From: Heloderma charlesbogerti | Taxonomy: Eukaryota > Chordata > Lepidosauria > Squamata > Helodermatidae | Length of the DNA stretch: 64,000 nucleotides | Direction of reading: 5' to 3' | Assembly: GCA_026122225.1 (NCBI GenBank) | Contig: JANEZZ010000793.1 | Coordinates: forward strand, 1,426,001 to 1,490,000 | Shown: piece by piece, positions 46,939 through 57,869 of the stretch | Layout: each line of letters begins with the position of its first letter | Position numbering within the stretch: the first letter of the stretch is position 1 | Position numbers and translations under genes: made by a program | The notes under the pieces: generated by a model | The model's input: the letters and a program-made list of their open reading frames with translations, nothing else | Databases searched by the model: none | Told to the model about the DNA's origin: nothing

Positions 46939-49900
46939 GTGAGCACTTATATATATTTTGTATCTGCATGTTTTGTAAAGCAGGCCTGCGTTGAAGATTG
47001 CAGTTTAGCATTTCATTAAATGACTTCCTTTAGTGTAAAAATTGCAGACATAGCTGTCTCATGTCTGAAAAAGATAAAACTCAGTTTTAACAAGCTGTTA
47101 AAAGCACACAGGTTTGTTTAATATCATACCTTTTTACCCAGTGGGTCCACAGCGACAACAGTCCAGTACTTATCAGTACAGAGCAGTGGTTTAAAAGTAG
47201 GCGCAGGAGACAGTTTAGAAAGAGACAACATTGAAAGAGTACAACTTGTTCCTTAAAGGCTAATGGGAACTTGACTCTGTAGAGGAGAGCATTCTCCAGT
47301 TGAGATGCTGCTGCTGAAGATACCGTACTTCTTGTGGTTGCCAAGCTAGCCTGACGAAATGGGTGCCTTGCCTGAAGATGTTCTCAGTTGGATATGCGTA
47401 CACTCTTTGAAAGGACTTGTCAAATCTGATGTAGAGTATAACGTAGGGTGTGGAAATGCAGGCCCAGGGGTCAATTCCAGACCTCCCGGGGTCCCAGTCT
47501 GGACCTCTGGGTTTCTCAGATGGCCACACCCTTTCCCCAGACTGTTGGGTATTTTCCTTGCTTTTGTACAGTTTTTTTCCATTCTGAAAGGTTAAAATGC
47601 CTCTCCTAAGGCTTCGTTACTGGCAGTAAAAGCTTTAATGCTGGTGTTTTTGGCCTTACCTCTTTTGCCTTTGGCCCTGCCCACTACTGGAATGCGGCCC
47701 CCAAGAATGTCTCTAAAATGGAAATTGGGATGAAAGAAGTTCAGCACTCCGGTTGTTAAGGATTTATTAACAGCACCACCAAAGAGTAACTTTGCTTTTG
47801 TTGCTTCAACAGGACTAACTCTGGCCTGCATTTGCTGAAGCACTCAAGAAAGAAAGTGGGAACTCCAAGTTCAGCAAAGCTTGCTAAGTATGGCCAAACG
47901 CAGGGTGGTCCTTCAGTTGGCTCTGTGAAGTCTGGAGGTCAGTTTAAGTTGCCTAAACCTAAAATTGACCTCAGAGCCCTCTTTGACTACCACTTCCGAA
48001 GGAAGCAGTATAGGAACCACAGAAGGTGGAGACCAAATGAGAAAAAAGCTAAACGCAAGACTCCACAAGAGTGTACAAAGGCATCGCGGAAAAGGACCTC
48101 AAAGGATGAGCGAAAAAGGCAATATAAAGAGAGGGGCTTTCAGTTTCCTTTTGTAGAGAGATGCTATGGAAGGAAACACCTTCCTTTAAAAATGGTGTGT
48201 CTGTATGAGGTATGTTAGGCTTTCTGAGTGGCAGTCTTAATTAAAAAATTATTTGCCATTGGAAAGCCCTGTTGGTGTATTACATAACAAATTAAATTGG
48301 CTGGTATCTTCCGTCCTAGTTTTTGTTCAGAACAAATCTGTTCTCTCCTAGGAAGCAGCGTTAAAAGGATTCTTCAAATACATTGAAATGCTGAAATATG
48401 AACACCACCTGAAGAAATCTCTGATGCAGTTGAATGCTGGGGATGATCTTGAAAAGGAGTGTCTGGAATCACGGAAGCACAAATACCTGGATGATGATGG
48501 GCCTCTTTCTCCCATTGAGGAAACAAAGTAGGGATAATCATGCTTTCTCAATCTCTTTATTGCATCTTTCACTCCATTGAAAGTTGAGGCAGGAGTCCAG
48601 GGCAGGAATCCGCCTATCTGGATCATCCTAGCATAGCCTTTGCCAACCTGGTGACCTTGAGGTGTATTGGACTACAGCTCCCAACATGCCTCAGCTAGCA
48701 TTGCCAATGGCTGTGTTCCTGCGGGATGGTGGGAGTTGTAGTCCAGCATCTGGAGGGCACCAGGTTGGTGAAGGCTGTGCTAGGTCATCTTTCCCATCTG
48801 TGTTTGTTTTGGTAATTGATCGTTTTCAGAAGTTAGGTTTTCATACATGCCTGGGTTGAAAATACCATAGGAATTGGTCTCCTTCTCTAGGCAACTATCC
48901 CCTTAAACAATACTTTGAGAGAAACAAATCAAGCCCCAGGAATAACCTGAAGTTATGTTTGTCAAACTTGTTTAGTGCATTTTCAGAAACATCTGTTAAA
49001 GAAAAGATTTTTCCTAATGTGTTCCTGTAATTTGTGTGGAGGAAATGCCCCTAATACTTGTGGTTCAAGTATGGACAAGAACTAAAACTGCCCTCATGTT
49101 CAGACTCCCTGAAAGACTCAGCGCTGTGAAAGGAAGAGGATTCTATAACATCCCTTCAATTACCTAGGAATAGATCTTTTAAACAAAGCAGCATACGTGT
49201 ACTGTAGCCTTCCCCCTACGGCTGTTTTGGACTACAGCTCCCACCAGTCCTGAGCATTGGCCGTGCTGGCTGAGCCTGATGGAAATTGAAGTCGAAAATA
49301 TCTGGAGGGCACCAGGTTGGGGAAAGCTGGTGTAGTGGCAAAGTGAGCTGCAAAACAGGAAGGCCCTGGTTTGAATCTTGCCTCTGCTGCAGTATGGTGA
49401 ATAATACTACATTCCATACAAGGGTGATTGTAGGAATTACAATTGAATAATGCATGTGAAGTGCTTTAAATACATGGAAGTGTTATACAGATGTTAATTA
49501 TTCAGGGCTTCTACTTTTCCTTGTAACATACAGTTACGTAGAGCTTATTTGTGGCAATTACTGTATTTCAGTGGAGATGACCCAAATGAGAATTCTGGTG
49601 ATGAAGACATTGGTGCCAAGATAGTGGTAAGCTTCCTGTGACTGATCACTTATTGGGCGAGTTCGCATGTTGGGGGTAACAGGGTTTGTTCTTGGCTTCA
49701 GATTCTGGCTTGTTAAGAGAGCAACAAGCCAGGATATCCTGGTTTGGATATAATACTAAACAAACTGAACGAGGGTTTCCTGGTTTGTTTAGATGCTCCA
49801 GCTGGCAGGAAGAGCTAAGCTTCGTGACTGTGCAGTGTATACCATAAGAATTCTGGCTTAAGCACAAACCAGCCTGTTGCAATGATATTAAAGCCATTTA

Positions 49901-52531
49901 GGGTGCGATACTATGCATGTTTAGACAAAAACAAGCCCTACACCTCCCACCATTCTTCAGCCAGCATTCATTCACTCTAGAATGCAGCCTACCAGCAATA
50001 CTCCTAAACAAGTCTTTTGGGGGGTTTGTGCCATAAAACCCTTTTCCAACCTATTTTGCCAATATTGATGAACCGATAAACCTTTGTTTTTAATCATGCA
50101 CCTAGAATGTTTATTGGATTGTACAGATACAAATCATTGTTGTGAAAGCAGCCAGTTAGTATGCGTGCTTGCTCACAAAATCTATTTTTGAGATTAAAAA
50201 CTTGTTCAGTTAGATCTGTTCAATTGCTCTGACACTGTCAGTCTGTTGGGGTCTCTGGGAATACCCAACCTGTGTTTCTCTTCCATTACTATAGGACAAA
50301 AGCTGTTTCATATTAAGTAGCAAAATTCCAAAGAAGAAGAAATCCAAGAAGAAGACAACGTGAGTGGGACTGTTTGGGGACTGTGAGGAGAGGGAGAACT
50401 ATAGAGATTCAGTACTGAATACTTAGAACGTTTGTAAATGTTAAAAATGCTGCATTCCAGGTCTTGAGCTTGTTCTCATTAATCATAGTTTAAATAAACC
50501 ACAGTCCCCCAAGTTCAGCTGTCATGGGAAATGTAGCTCGTTTGTAACTGGAAGCAGAACCTTCTGATAGTGCTGGGGCAATGGGGGGGGTGTCAGCCTG
50601 AAGCTTGCTGTAGCTAATTCAGCTAGAAGGAAATCATAGCTTCTTGTTGCATCTGAATCGGACCAGTATCTCATAACCCATCTTCTTGCTCCCAGCCACA
50701 TTGGAGTAGGAAGGTGTACAAGATGGGCAGGTGTGGTGGTTTCAGATCCTAGAGCCTGTAAGCAAGCCTTCCCCAACCTGGAGATGTTTTGGACTCCCAA
50801 TCCCATCATCCCTGACCAGTGGCTAGGAATAATGGGAGTTGTAGTCCAAAACATCTGGAAAGGTGCAAGCTTGGGGGAGGCATTGGTTGGACATTCCTTC
50901 TAAGACCTTCCTGATTTACAAGTGCTTTTACTGAGACAAGTGCAGATGTTAACATCCAAGTTTCACTAGAGCAGGTTGTTTTCTACCGTTCTTGTTGCCT
51001 TGTGGTTTGGCATTATAATAGGGGTTTTTTGGGGGGTAGGCCTTAACTGGTATTTTATGGGTTAATTTTAATGTGGTGAGCTGCTTTGGGAGCCAGTGTT
51101 GCTGAAAAGTGGGACGGAAATGCCACAGCTCTACTGTTGGTGTTTTAAGGTAAATGTGTATAGACATTAACGGAAAAAACAGTTAAGTGTTGAGAAACCA
51201 GGCTGTTCAAAAAGTAGTTGCCTGTACAGAAAACAGGAGCTATGTTAATTTATACACAATCAGTCTGCACATTTTGGAGTCTAACCTGTTTAGTGATACT
51301 CCCTTGTGCATTGCGTTTGGCCAGCCACTGAAAACGGGTGCCTTTTGGCATTTCCTGAAAAGTAATTGCATTCCTCGGTGTGTTACTCAGTTGTGGCCTC
51401 AACCCCAACACCTTAGTATATTAAACATTCCCCCGTGCTAGTTTTTTTCTAACCCCCCCCCCCCCCAGCCTGACCATGTTGCAGTAGTTTCACTGCATTT
51501 CTAGCATGCAGAGCTGTAGTCTTCCTGAAAGCAGGAGCTGGCAGCAGCAGCACCCCCCCCGGATTGGTTCCTTCCATACACAAAACATCGGTGGCTTTTA
51601 TGCCGGCATCTTGCTTCTCAAATTGCTTATCCAGACTTTGACCTGATGAATTACTAGTTGTTCCCATGGTGTCATTGCATATGTCTTATTTTTACTCTGC
51701 AGCTGTCTGGCTTCAGGAGTAGTACCTTCAGTTGCAGCTGTCCTGGTATAGCCCCAAATAGGCGTTTTTCCTGCAGTAGTGAGCTGCCTTAAGCACCGTT
51801 TTCTTGGCGGAAAGATGGGGTATAAAACAAATAAAAGCATAGATGGGTGGTATCCTCCATCGAATGCTGAAAATGAACATACTGCAGGAAGTAGAATGCA
51901 GGCTCTCCCTTCTTGCTACAGTTCATAAACATTAAGTCTGGTGGTAGATTTCACTGGGTAAACAAGTAACGGGATCTAGATTCTGCACAGCAGTTCGTGT
52001 GATGACTATTTTTCGGTTCAACTGCTGAGTGATTTCAGAAATGAACTCAAATTAATACTCTGACCAGAACTGAGTGCTGAGCAACTAGGGTTGCTTTCTG
52101 CTTGATTGATCACATTCCTTGGGTGCACAAACACTTCCCTTAATGGTTAACGTGAAGACGTATTTCCAGAAAAAGCTCCAGAACATCCTTCCCCCATTCT
52201 GGGGCCTCCAGATATTGGAGGACAGCTCGCATCATCCCTGACTACTGGTGGGGGTGATGGGAACTGTTGCCCAAAACATCGGGCGGGCACCAGATTGAGG
52301 AAGGCTGCTTTAAAAACTGGCTGCCTGAACAGCTCTTGATGGCTAAATAGACACAGTATCCGTAAGTGACTCCTGCTTGTACCTTAACACCTTCATGAGA
52401 AGGTAATGTTGAAAAGTAGCCTCTAGAGAATTCCAGCAAATGCTAAAAGTTGCTGTATGCCTGATGTGCTTTTCTCTTTCCACACCAGCAATTGTGAAAT
52501 GAATGATCTCGTGATACCACTCCTTAACTGA
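46802..52531 (+). CDS. TAF1D: TAF1D, TATA-box-binding protein-associated factor RNA Pol I subunit D (6 coding exons)
   Basis: Subunit of the nucleolar SL1/TIF-IB complex that recruits RNA polymerase I to rDNA promoters. Joined coding exons: 46802-46938, 47813-48209, 48352-48527, 49572-49626, 50295-50359, 52489-52531. They total 873 nt (290 codons plus stop; human 278) and every junction keeps frame. The most conserved block is GFFKYIEMLKYEHHLKKSL with DDDGPLSPIEE (exon 4). Exon 3 encodes a long Lys/Arg-rich segment (residues about 90-160). The C-terminus is short and basic (KIPKKKKSKKKTT) and diverges from mammals. Intron 6 holds a box C/D snoRNA, and the downstream region carries further snoRNA-bearing introns. 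Confidence 0.93.
47447..47757. mobile_element. Same 330-bp repeat, copy 4
   Basis: The left end is lost near 47447. The right part GGAATGCGGCCCCCAAGAATG to AAGTTCAGCACTCCGG is clear. It ends 55 bp before TAF1D coding exon 2. Confidence 0.6.
47813..48209 (+). CDS. TAF1D: TAF1D coding exon 2
   Basis: Residues 46-178, highly basic, with KLPKPKIDLRALFDYHFRRK and GFQFPFVERCYG. The acceptor is TTGCTTCAACAG and the donor GAG|GTATGT. Confidence 0.92.
48352..48527 (+). CDS. TAF1D: TAF1D coding exon 3
   Basis: Residues 179-236 plus two nt, the family's signature segment (AALKGFFKYIEMLKYEHHLK; KYLDDDGPLSPIEE). The acceptor is TTCTCTCCTAG and the donor CAAA|GTAGGG. Confidence 0.94.
48637..48780. mobile_element. 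hAT-like fold-back MITE, copy 12
   Basis: AGCCTTTGCCAACCTGGTG faces CACCAGGTTGGTGAAGGCT. It lies in TAF1D intron 4. Confidence 0.78.
49204..49334. mobile_element. hAT-like fold-back MITE, copy 13
   Basis: The left arm is damaged (TAGCCTTCCCCCTACGGC). The right arm is GCACCAGGTTGGGGAAAGCT. It lies in TAF1D intron 4. Confidence 0.7.
49572..49626 (+). CDS. TAF1D: TAF1D coding exon 4
   Basis: A 55-nt acidic exon (GDDPNENSGDEDIGAKIV). The acceptor is TATTTCAG and the donor AGTG|GTAAGC. It completes codon 237 begun in the previous exon. Confidence 0.88.
49896..49965. mobile_element. Harbinger-like MITE, half copy
   Basis: Left arm only (TTAGGGTGCGATACTATGC to CACCTCCCACCATTC). It lies in TAF1D intron 5. 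Confidence 0.65.
50295..50359 (+). CDS. TAF1D: TAF1D coding exon 5
   Basis: Residues 256-276 plus two nt (DKSCFILSSKIP, then a Lys-rich tail). The acceptor is ACTATAG and the donor CAAC|GTGAGT. Confidence 0.88.
50765..50883. mobile_element. hAT-like fold-back MITE, copy 14
   Basis: GCCTTCCCCAACCTGGAGATG at left, CATCTGGAAAGGTGCAAGC at right. It lies in TAF1D intron 6. Confidence 0.72.
51991..52072 (+). ncRNA. Box C/D snoRNA in TAF1D intron 6
   Basis: Box C GTGATGA at 51999-52005, D' CTGA at 52025-52028, C'-like GTGATTT at 52029-52035 and box D CTGA at 52060-52063. The ends pair as CAGTTC (51991-51996) with GAACTG (52067-52072). The order and spacing are those of a 2'-O-methylation guide. 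Human TAF1D hosts SNORD5 and SNORD6; which of these it matches, if either, cannot be told by eye. Confidence 0.8.
52191..52308. mobile_element. hAT-like fold-back MITE, copy 15
   Basis: CATTCTGGGGCCTCCAGATA and CGGGCGGGCACCAGATTGAG, strongly decayed. It lies in intron 6, between the C/D snoRNA and the last coding exon. Confidence 0.65.
52489..52531 (+). CDS. TAF1D: TAF1D terminal coding exon
   Basis: Encodes the last 14 residues (NCEMNDLVIPLLN preceded by the split Thr codon) and TGA. The acceptor is TTCCACACCAG. The C-terminus is not conserved with human, so another 3' exon could be used in some transcripts. Confidence 0.75.
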
Positions 52532-52952
52532 GGCTCCAAGACCATATGGGACCAACACTTGTCTGTGACACCAGATTGTAGAAAGAAAGATCACTTTACT
52601 TGGAATCTGACTTCAGAACTGTTTGCAATCTCATTGGCCTTGAACTAAGTTCCTGGGCTTGGAAACCCCCATTCATACCTGTGGACTCTTGATGGCTTGC
52701 TGGTAGATTTATTCAGCATGCACCTAGCTGCTCAGCGTTCGTTTCTGTCCTCTTTTCCTTGTTGGAGACTCTGGGTAATAGAGAACAATCCTGCCCTGCT
52801 TTCTTGTTTTCTTGGACATGTTGGAGTTCAGAGGCAATGGTGAACTGTCTATAGCCATCCAGCTTGGTGTTTGGCACACAGGTATCCTGGTCAGTGGCTC
52901 AACCTCATCTTCAAATCTAAGCTGATGACAAGGGCTGTGGGAAAGCCGGAAC

Positions 52953-52958
52953 AATAAA
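52953..52958 (+). terminator. Candidate TAF1D poly(A) signal (coding isoform)
   Basis: AATAAA 420 nt after the TAF1D stop. Longer transcripts reading into the snoRNA region would have to bypass it. Confidence 0.5.
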
Positions 52959-53476
52959 CTGAAATCTCTATGCCAATTGCAATCGGTGCATCTGAAGAAC
53001 TGCAGGAGGTTACCATGATCCAGCTAGGAGCTTTAACGGAGTCCATATCCTTGTACTTGCTAAATGGAGAGGCTCTGGCAGTGGTGTGTTCTTTGTAGAG
53101 TTTCCCTCCCTCTCCATATACTTTGGTAGTGGCCACCTTTTCTAAATACTTGCAACAGGGTTGCTGCAACCCTTTCCACCTGATCTATACTAAATTGGCC
53201 TAGTCTTGTTTTTGAGTGAAGGTCTTAACTGACATGCTTTCTTGACAATATTTTAAAAGCTTAAGTGGCTGGCTCACCTCTAAGCCCTCGGCATTTAACG
53301 TGACCTGGCTGCTGACAGGAACAGAACGGGAACTTGACGAAGGCTTTTGGACATGGCATATATAGTTTATGGTGCAATATGGCTTCTTTGGACTGGATTA
53401 AGTTCAAGGACCAGAGTTTCCCCATTCCTGGTGTAAATGCAGCTGCCATAAAATACCTCCCTGTCTTGCTTTACAG

Positions 53477-53524
53477 TAGGACTTCATTTGATCTGGAAAA
53501 TGATTTGGCTGGCTGATGCAAGAT
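53477..53524 (+). other. Candidate non-coding exon downstream of TAF1D
   Basis: A 48-nt segment between acceptor TTGCTTTACAG and donor AGAT|GTAAGT. It follows the coding gene and is the first of a series alternating with snoRNA-like introns. Confidence 0.5.
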
Positions 53525-53753
53525 GTAAGTTTGTGTTAAAATTCCTAAGAAATTTCTGTTTCTGATTCAACAAACTGGGTGCTATTGTGCTTCTACAGAG
53601 TTCATTTGGCCACAAGGAAGGGAAAAGGAATGTAGAGATTGTATGACTGAATTGGTCAACTATGGAAACATAAGAACTTCATGGCTGGGTGACCAGCCAG
53701 ATGGGCGATTAATAAATTAAATAAATAAAAATAAATGTTTGTAGTATGTTCCA

Positions 53754-53868
53754 ACAAGTATGTTGCTTTGGTGTACTTGTCAGCATAGCTTCAGGTTTTG
53801 GCTAGTCTTGTAGACAAAAAACCACGGAGCAAGTGCTAAGAATAAATTCTTCTTTGCAACCCACAGTT
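53754..53868 (+). ncRNA. Candidate box H/ACA snoRNA 1
   Basis: The first hairpin closes with ACAAG (53754) and CTTGT. An H-box AGACAA follows at about 53812. The second hairpin has AAGAAT/ATTCTT within GCAA...TTGC. Box ACA is at 53863-53865, with three nt (GTT) after it. The first hairpin's inner pairing is weak. Confidence 0.5.
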
Positions 53869-54251
53869 GATTTGTATTGGCTGTGTTACTTAAAGGAAGG
53901 AACATAACCATAGAAACAGTGCCATGAATACTGCCCTACTTGAATAGCACAAGTTGACTTTTCTGGAATCCCATGAAGCCTGCAGGCAGCTAGAAGAAAC
54001 TAATTTCCAAGCAGAGGGCACAGGCACATAGATGATAAATGTCTTAATATGTGGTAGGCGGTAATGTGTGCTGTTTTTTGTCGACCAGTCTGTAGCAATA
54101 GTTATCAAACTACTACTGTTAACTATTGCTGTAGTAATAGTTATCAAACTAATGTGTGTTTCAGTATATTGCACAAGTACCTTAGATATTCTGAAGAATG
54201 TCCATGAAACAAGTCTGTATCTAAGACTCAGTGTTTCCAAATTCTTTTCAG

Positions 54252-54301
54252 CATTCTTGGACATAAAAGTTGGGAAAGATCCCCTGGATTGGGTCAGAAA
54301 G
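54252..54301 (+). other. Candidate non-coding exon downstream of TAF1D
   Basis: A 50-nt segment with strong acceptor ATTCTTTTCAG and donor AAAG|GTACGT. It lies between two H/ACA candidates. Confidence 0.55.
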
Positions 54302-54375
54302 GTACGTTAACGTTAATGTCCTGCGTCAGGCTATGAACCAGTTTAGGATGTTTTAGTGGGTAGAGAAGTAGCGCT

Positions 54376-54517
54376 AATTGCACTGTATGGTATCTGCATC
54401 CAGCAGCCTATTCCTGATGGCATGTTCAAAAAGCAGTGCAACATCAACTCGGCATGTGGCATCGTTGGTTCTCAAGCTGCTGTGCTTGCTAGACCTGGTA
54501 TTTTTGTTGAAACAGGT
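54376..54517 (+). ncRNA. Box H/ACA snoRNA 2
   Basis: The first hairpin has a perfect 8-bp base, TTGCACTG (54378-54385) with CAGTGCAA (54434-54441). It is followed at once by H-box ACATCA. The second hairpin closes TCAAC/GTTGA. Box ACA is at 54512-54514 with three nt to the end. Confidence 0.72.
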
Positions 54518-54534
54518 AGCATCAATTGGTTGAG

Positions 54535-54645
54535 ACTTCCCCAACCTGGTGCCCTCCAGCTGTATTGATCTACATATCCCATCACTTCCAGCCAGCATGA
54601 CAGTTTTAGTCCAATCCACTTTGAGAGCATTGGGCAGGGGAAGGC
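54535..54645. mobile_element. hAT-like fold-back MITE, copy 16
   Basis: CTTCCCCAACCTGGTGCCC with GAGCATTGGGCAGGGGAAGG. It starts 18 bp after H/ACA snoRNA 2. Confidence 0.7.
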
Positions 54646-55053
54646 TCGATTAACTTAAGGATTTGTTTATTTTACTGTATTGCTATATTATGTTTCTGCG
54701 TTTCCCAATAACCAAAGCTCTCTAGATGGTTCACAAAAACGTAAGACGCAGTGATTTGATTCCAGTGTAGTCTTTGATGCCAGGGTGGCTGTTCAAAGTT
54801 CCCCTATAAGCGCATCACAATGGAGACCTTACATTTTGGAATACATCATCAAAGTACTCTATGGCGATTGATGTCGTACGCTGGAACTTCCTGGCACCAG
54901 AACAGTTACCCTGAAATTATGACGTCCCCATGCAAGTGTGTTTTCTTTATTGTACCAACCACTGGCTGACTGCATTATGCAGTCTAATTTGTCCATGAAA
55001 AACTTATAAAATGTTTCTATCCTGAAGATTTCCTTATGAGATGGCCTCTTAAG

Positions 55054-55093
55054 ATGCAGCAGCAATCATGAAAGCAGCTACTCCATTCTGAAG
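55054..55093 (+). other. Candidate non-coding exon downstream of TAF1D
   Basis: Donor TGAAG|GTAATG at 55093/55094. The acceptor is either GGCCTCTTAAG (55053) or an AG slightly later. Another acceptor, TTTTATTCTAG, ends at 55116, so the exon structure here is ambiguous. Confidence 0.35.
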
Positions 55094-55179
55094 GTAATGT
55101 GTGTCTTTTATTCTAGGGGTAATACTGAGAAGTGGTGGGGAGCCATTGGCCTGTTGAACTCCCACTCAATTGGAAACTC

Positions 55180-55314
55180 TGCCTTGTTGGTGTGGTAAAT
55201 GTGGGCACATGCCATATTGTGTCTGAACTAAGCAATGAGGCTACAGAAAACACAGGTTATGCTTCCATCCTTGTAAGACAAATTACACTGGTGACAATGA
55301 GACCTGTAATAAGC
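55180..55314 (+). ncRNA. Box H/ACA-type snoRNA 3 with AUA tail box
   Basis: The first hairpin base GCCTTGTT (55181-55188) pairs with AATGAGGC (55234-55241; 8 bp, two G-U) around ATGTG/CACAT. The H-box is ACAGAA. The second hairpin closes ACAGGT (55252) with ACCTGT (55302-55307). The 3' box is ATA at 55309-55311, three nt from the inferred end; AUA is a known variant of ACA. Confidence 0.68.
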
Positions 55315-56413
55315 ATGTCTGGAGGTCTGTGTCAGGTAAATGGAGATACAGGAAGTAAATCGGGCATCTCAGTGTTAAAGTATCTAAGCAAACTTAGTGC
55401 TAAAACTATTTGAGGATGTCAGATTCTGTTCCTAGAACTGGAATAGGGGAAAGTCGAAAGCCATCAAGCTCTGCCCCAAGCAGGACTGTTATCTAACCAG
55501 CTCTCCACAGTTCAGGCCTTACCACTCATACTGTGCTGTCCCTAAGAGGGTGAAGGCGCATGATCAGGCCAACTTGTATTTAGCCACTCGCCTGGTCACC
55601 AGAGGCAACAAGCAGATGAGAGTGGTTTGTGAGCACAGAGGAGTGCTCCTTAGCACAGCTCCTTCTATTTATGCAGGGGGGCGGGGGGGATGCTTCCTCT
55701 GCTCCCAGTGTAGAAACCAAGGGGCTGCCACTCCCTCCATCCCTTAGGAATCCCCCCTGCATTTCTGTGCTCTCCATGGCAGAGGGGAAGCCCTTTCTGC
55801 TGTGGCCAGCATAGAAATGGAGGGAGCAACGTATGTGGATCAGCAGCGGCCTCTGACCCTGGGGGCGACCTAACCAGTGCAAGACAGAAGGAGTGGTGAG
55901 GAGCAGATCTGCTGCTGCTGCCCCTGCCCTGCTTTTGCGGCTGGGCAGCCAATTTCATGGGAAGTGGTGGCTGAATGACACATGGGATGTGTTGTACCAC
56001 ATTTCCGACCTCCCCGCCCCAGCCCACCCCCAGGAATGCCCTGTTTTTGCTGCTCTGCACTGCTTTCTAGAGTGTGGGGCCAATCTGTACTGCCTGGGGG
56101 AGGGGTTAGTTCTCTGGGAACCGACCTATCCTATGGCTGTCTAGCTGCTGACCAGCGGCCATAGGATTGTGCCCTTAGCCTGCTTTTTTTTTTTACTCAT
56201 AAGAACTCTCCCTCCTCTCCCAGTCCCTCTTACAAGTAAAAAGCAGGTTAGTAACTGTTGCGGGCATATTGACATGCAAGGCAAACCAAGTCAATGGTGG
56301 TTTGTTTTGCATATGAGCAATATATGTGCTTGAAAGTTTAAAAAAAATGTTTATGCCAATAGATTGGGCCATAAATGGAGCTTTACTGAATTGTTACCTC
56401 TTTGTTTTTCAAG

Positions 56414-56451
56414 GAATCCAGATAATGAGCATCTGTCTCCTAAATAAATTG
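56414..56451 (+). other. Candidate non-coding exon downstream of TAF1D
   Basis: A 38-nt segment with acceptor TTTGTTTTTCAAG and donor ATTG|GTAAGA. It contains an AATAAA-like string. Confidence 0.5.
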
Positions 56452-56671
56452 GTAAGAAGCTGATACTGTTAATTCTGAACATTGCTAATGGGAAGACTCT
56501 GGGATTGATAATTCCCTAATCATAGGTTGTTGCTTGTCTTCCTTCACTGTATAAAGGGAATTGTGCGAATATGTCCTAACCCTGTCTACAGGAGAGGTTG
56601 AACTTTAAAGACTCCGCTTATGTCAAAATAGGGAAGAAATGTATTCTTTTCATAGTAGAGGCTATGGTAAG

Positions 56672-56746
56672 GAGTTGTTGTGATGATTGGCAAGGTGTTC
56701 AACTGCTCTGAAAAGCATGAATGATAAACAGCCATTCTGAACATGC
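56672..56746 (+). ncRNA. Box C/D snoRNA candidate (second)
   Basis: Box C GTGATGA at 56680-56686, D' CTGA at 56708-56711, C' ATGATAA at 56721-56727 and box D CTGA at 56737-56740. The terminal stem is short (TGT/ACA), so the ends are less certain than for the intron 6 snoRNA. Confidence 0.65.
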
Positions 56747-56879
56747 TGATTGACCAGCTAGTCTATGTGAAATAGCTAGCTGGCTGTTTGATTATTTGTT
56801 CTGTGAAGGAAAACGTCCTGGAACTCTGCATAGCCAAACTGGGACTAGGACAAGTTGATGTGCTGCTATGTAGGTCGGA

Positions 56880-57010
56880 GTGAGCAGAAGGTAGACCTCC
56901 AGGTTTTTTGGACTTCAATTCCCATAAGCCCTTGCCAGCATGGTCAGTGGTCAGGAATGCTTGGAGCTGAAGTCCAAAACATCTGGAGATTCACCTTCTG
57001 TCCCCCACTC
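56880..57010. mobile_element. hAT-like fold-back MITE, copy 17
   Basis: AGCAGAAGGTAGACCTCC and GGAGATTCACCTTCTGTCC: the GCAGAAGGTAG subtype, as in copy 9. Confidence 0.72.
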
Positions 57011-57350
57011 CTCCTGTAGATCTCAGACCTATGGCAGATAAGTTACAAATGTGGTGTCCTTCCGTGGGAACCCTGAACAAACTCTGGAGTTCTTCATTGC
57101 CTAGCAAGGGGGAAAGCTCTAATTTACCAGCCTGCCTCTTGTTTCAGGAGTTCAAGCTGATGCACTGCTTAAATATAGCAGCTGTTTGCATACGATTTCT
57201 TCTTGTGGATTGGTCTCTTCAGAGTAGGGCTGGGCATAGTTGGTAAAGAGCAGGAGTTTCGAATAAGCAGGTTCTGCAGAAACATCTTTGTAATGACCGT
57301 GCTTGATGTATGTTCTTACGTGGCTGCAAACTGGCAGCTGGCTCTTCCAG

Positions 57351-57412
57351 GTAGGAAATGCGGCACAAGTGCAATGAAGCTGCTCCAGCTGGGGAAACGG
57401 CTGCGTATCAAG
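57351..57412 (+). other. Candidate non-coding exon downstream of TAF1D
   Basis: A 62-nt segment with acceptor GGCTCTTCCAG and donor TCAAG|GTATGG. Another acceptor, GCCTCTTGTTTCAG, at 57147 may start an earlier exon ending at ATAGTTG|GTAAAG (57240). Confidence 0.5.
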
Positions 57413-57461
57413 GTATGGAAACTTGTTTTAGCTTAATCTTTCAAGCCTAGGGGGTGGCAAT

Positions 57462-57530
57462 GGTGGCTGGCAATGATGGGAGTTGCAGTCCGCAACATAT
57501 CCAGAGGGCAGCAGTTTGGGGAAGGCTGCT
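57462..57530. mobile_element. hAT-like MITE, half copy
   Basis: Right half (GATGGGAGTTGCAGTCC to GGGGAAGGCTGC). Confidence 0.6.
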
Positions 57531-57869
57531 CTGGGGTTATAGCTGTACATCCCAAGAGCTTACTAGCCAAAATGCAAGATCGCAGAAAAGGTTGTTATTA
57601 GTATTTATTACATTTATATGCTGCCCCATAGCCTAAGCTGTCTGGGGAGTTTACAATAGTTAAAAGCATTAAAATACAATACACAAAGTTTAAAAGCCAT
57701 TTACGTAAAAGCACACAGACAATATACACAAACAACGTATAACTAAAAACAACTTTGAACCATCAGTCATAACTGAAGACATTCAGGACTGATTAAAAGT
57801 CATCTTGAGCTGCCAGATAGAAAAAGTCAATAGAAACCTATTAATATCTTACAGGCCTTAACAATAATA

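Noticed and set aside
49030..49150. H/ACA snoRNA in TAF1D intron 4
   Set aside because: ATACTTG/CAAGTAT is a good stem and GTTC/GAAC may close it, but there is no H-box and no ACA close to the second hairpin.
53062..53160. H/ACA snoRNA with 8-bp stem ATGGAGAG/CTCTCCAT
   Set aside because: The stem is real, but the hinge lacks ANANNA and the second arm before ACA is too short.
57180..57292. A further H/ACA snoRNA
   Set aside because: AGAGCA hinge and GAAACA tail exist, but the stems are poor and the interval overlaps a likely exon starting at 57148.
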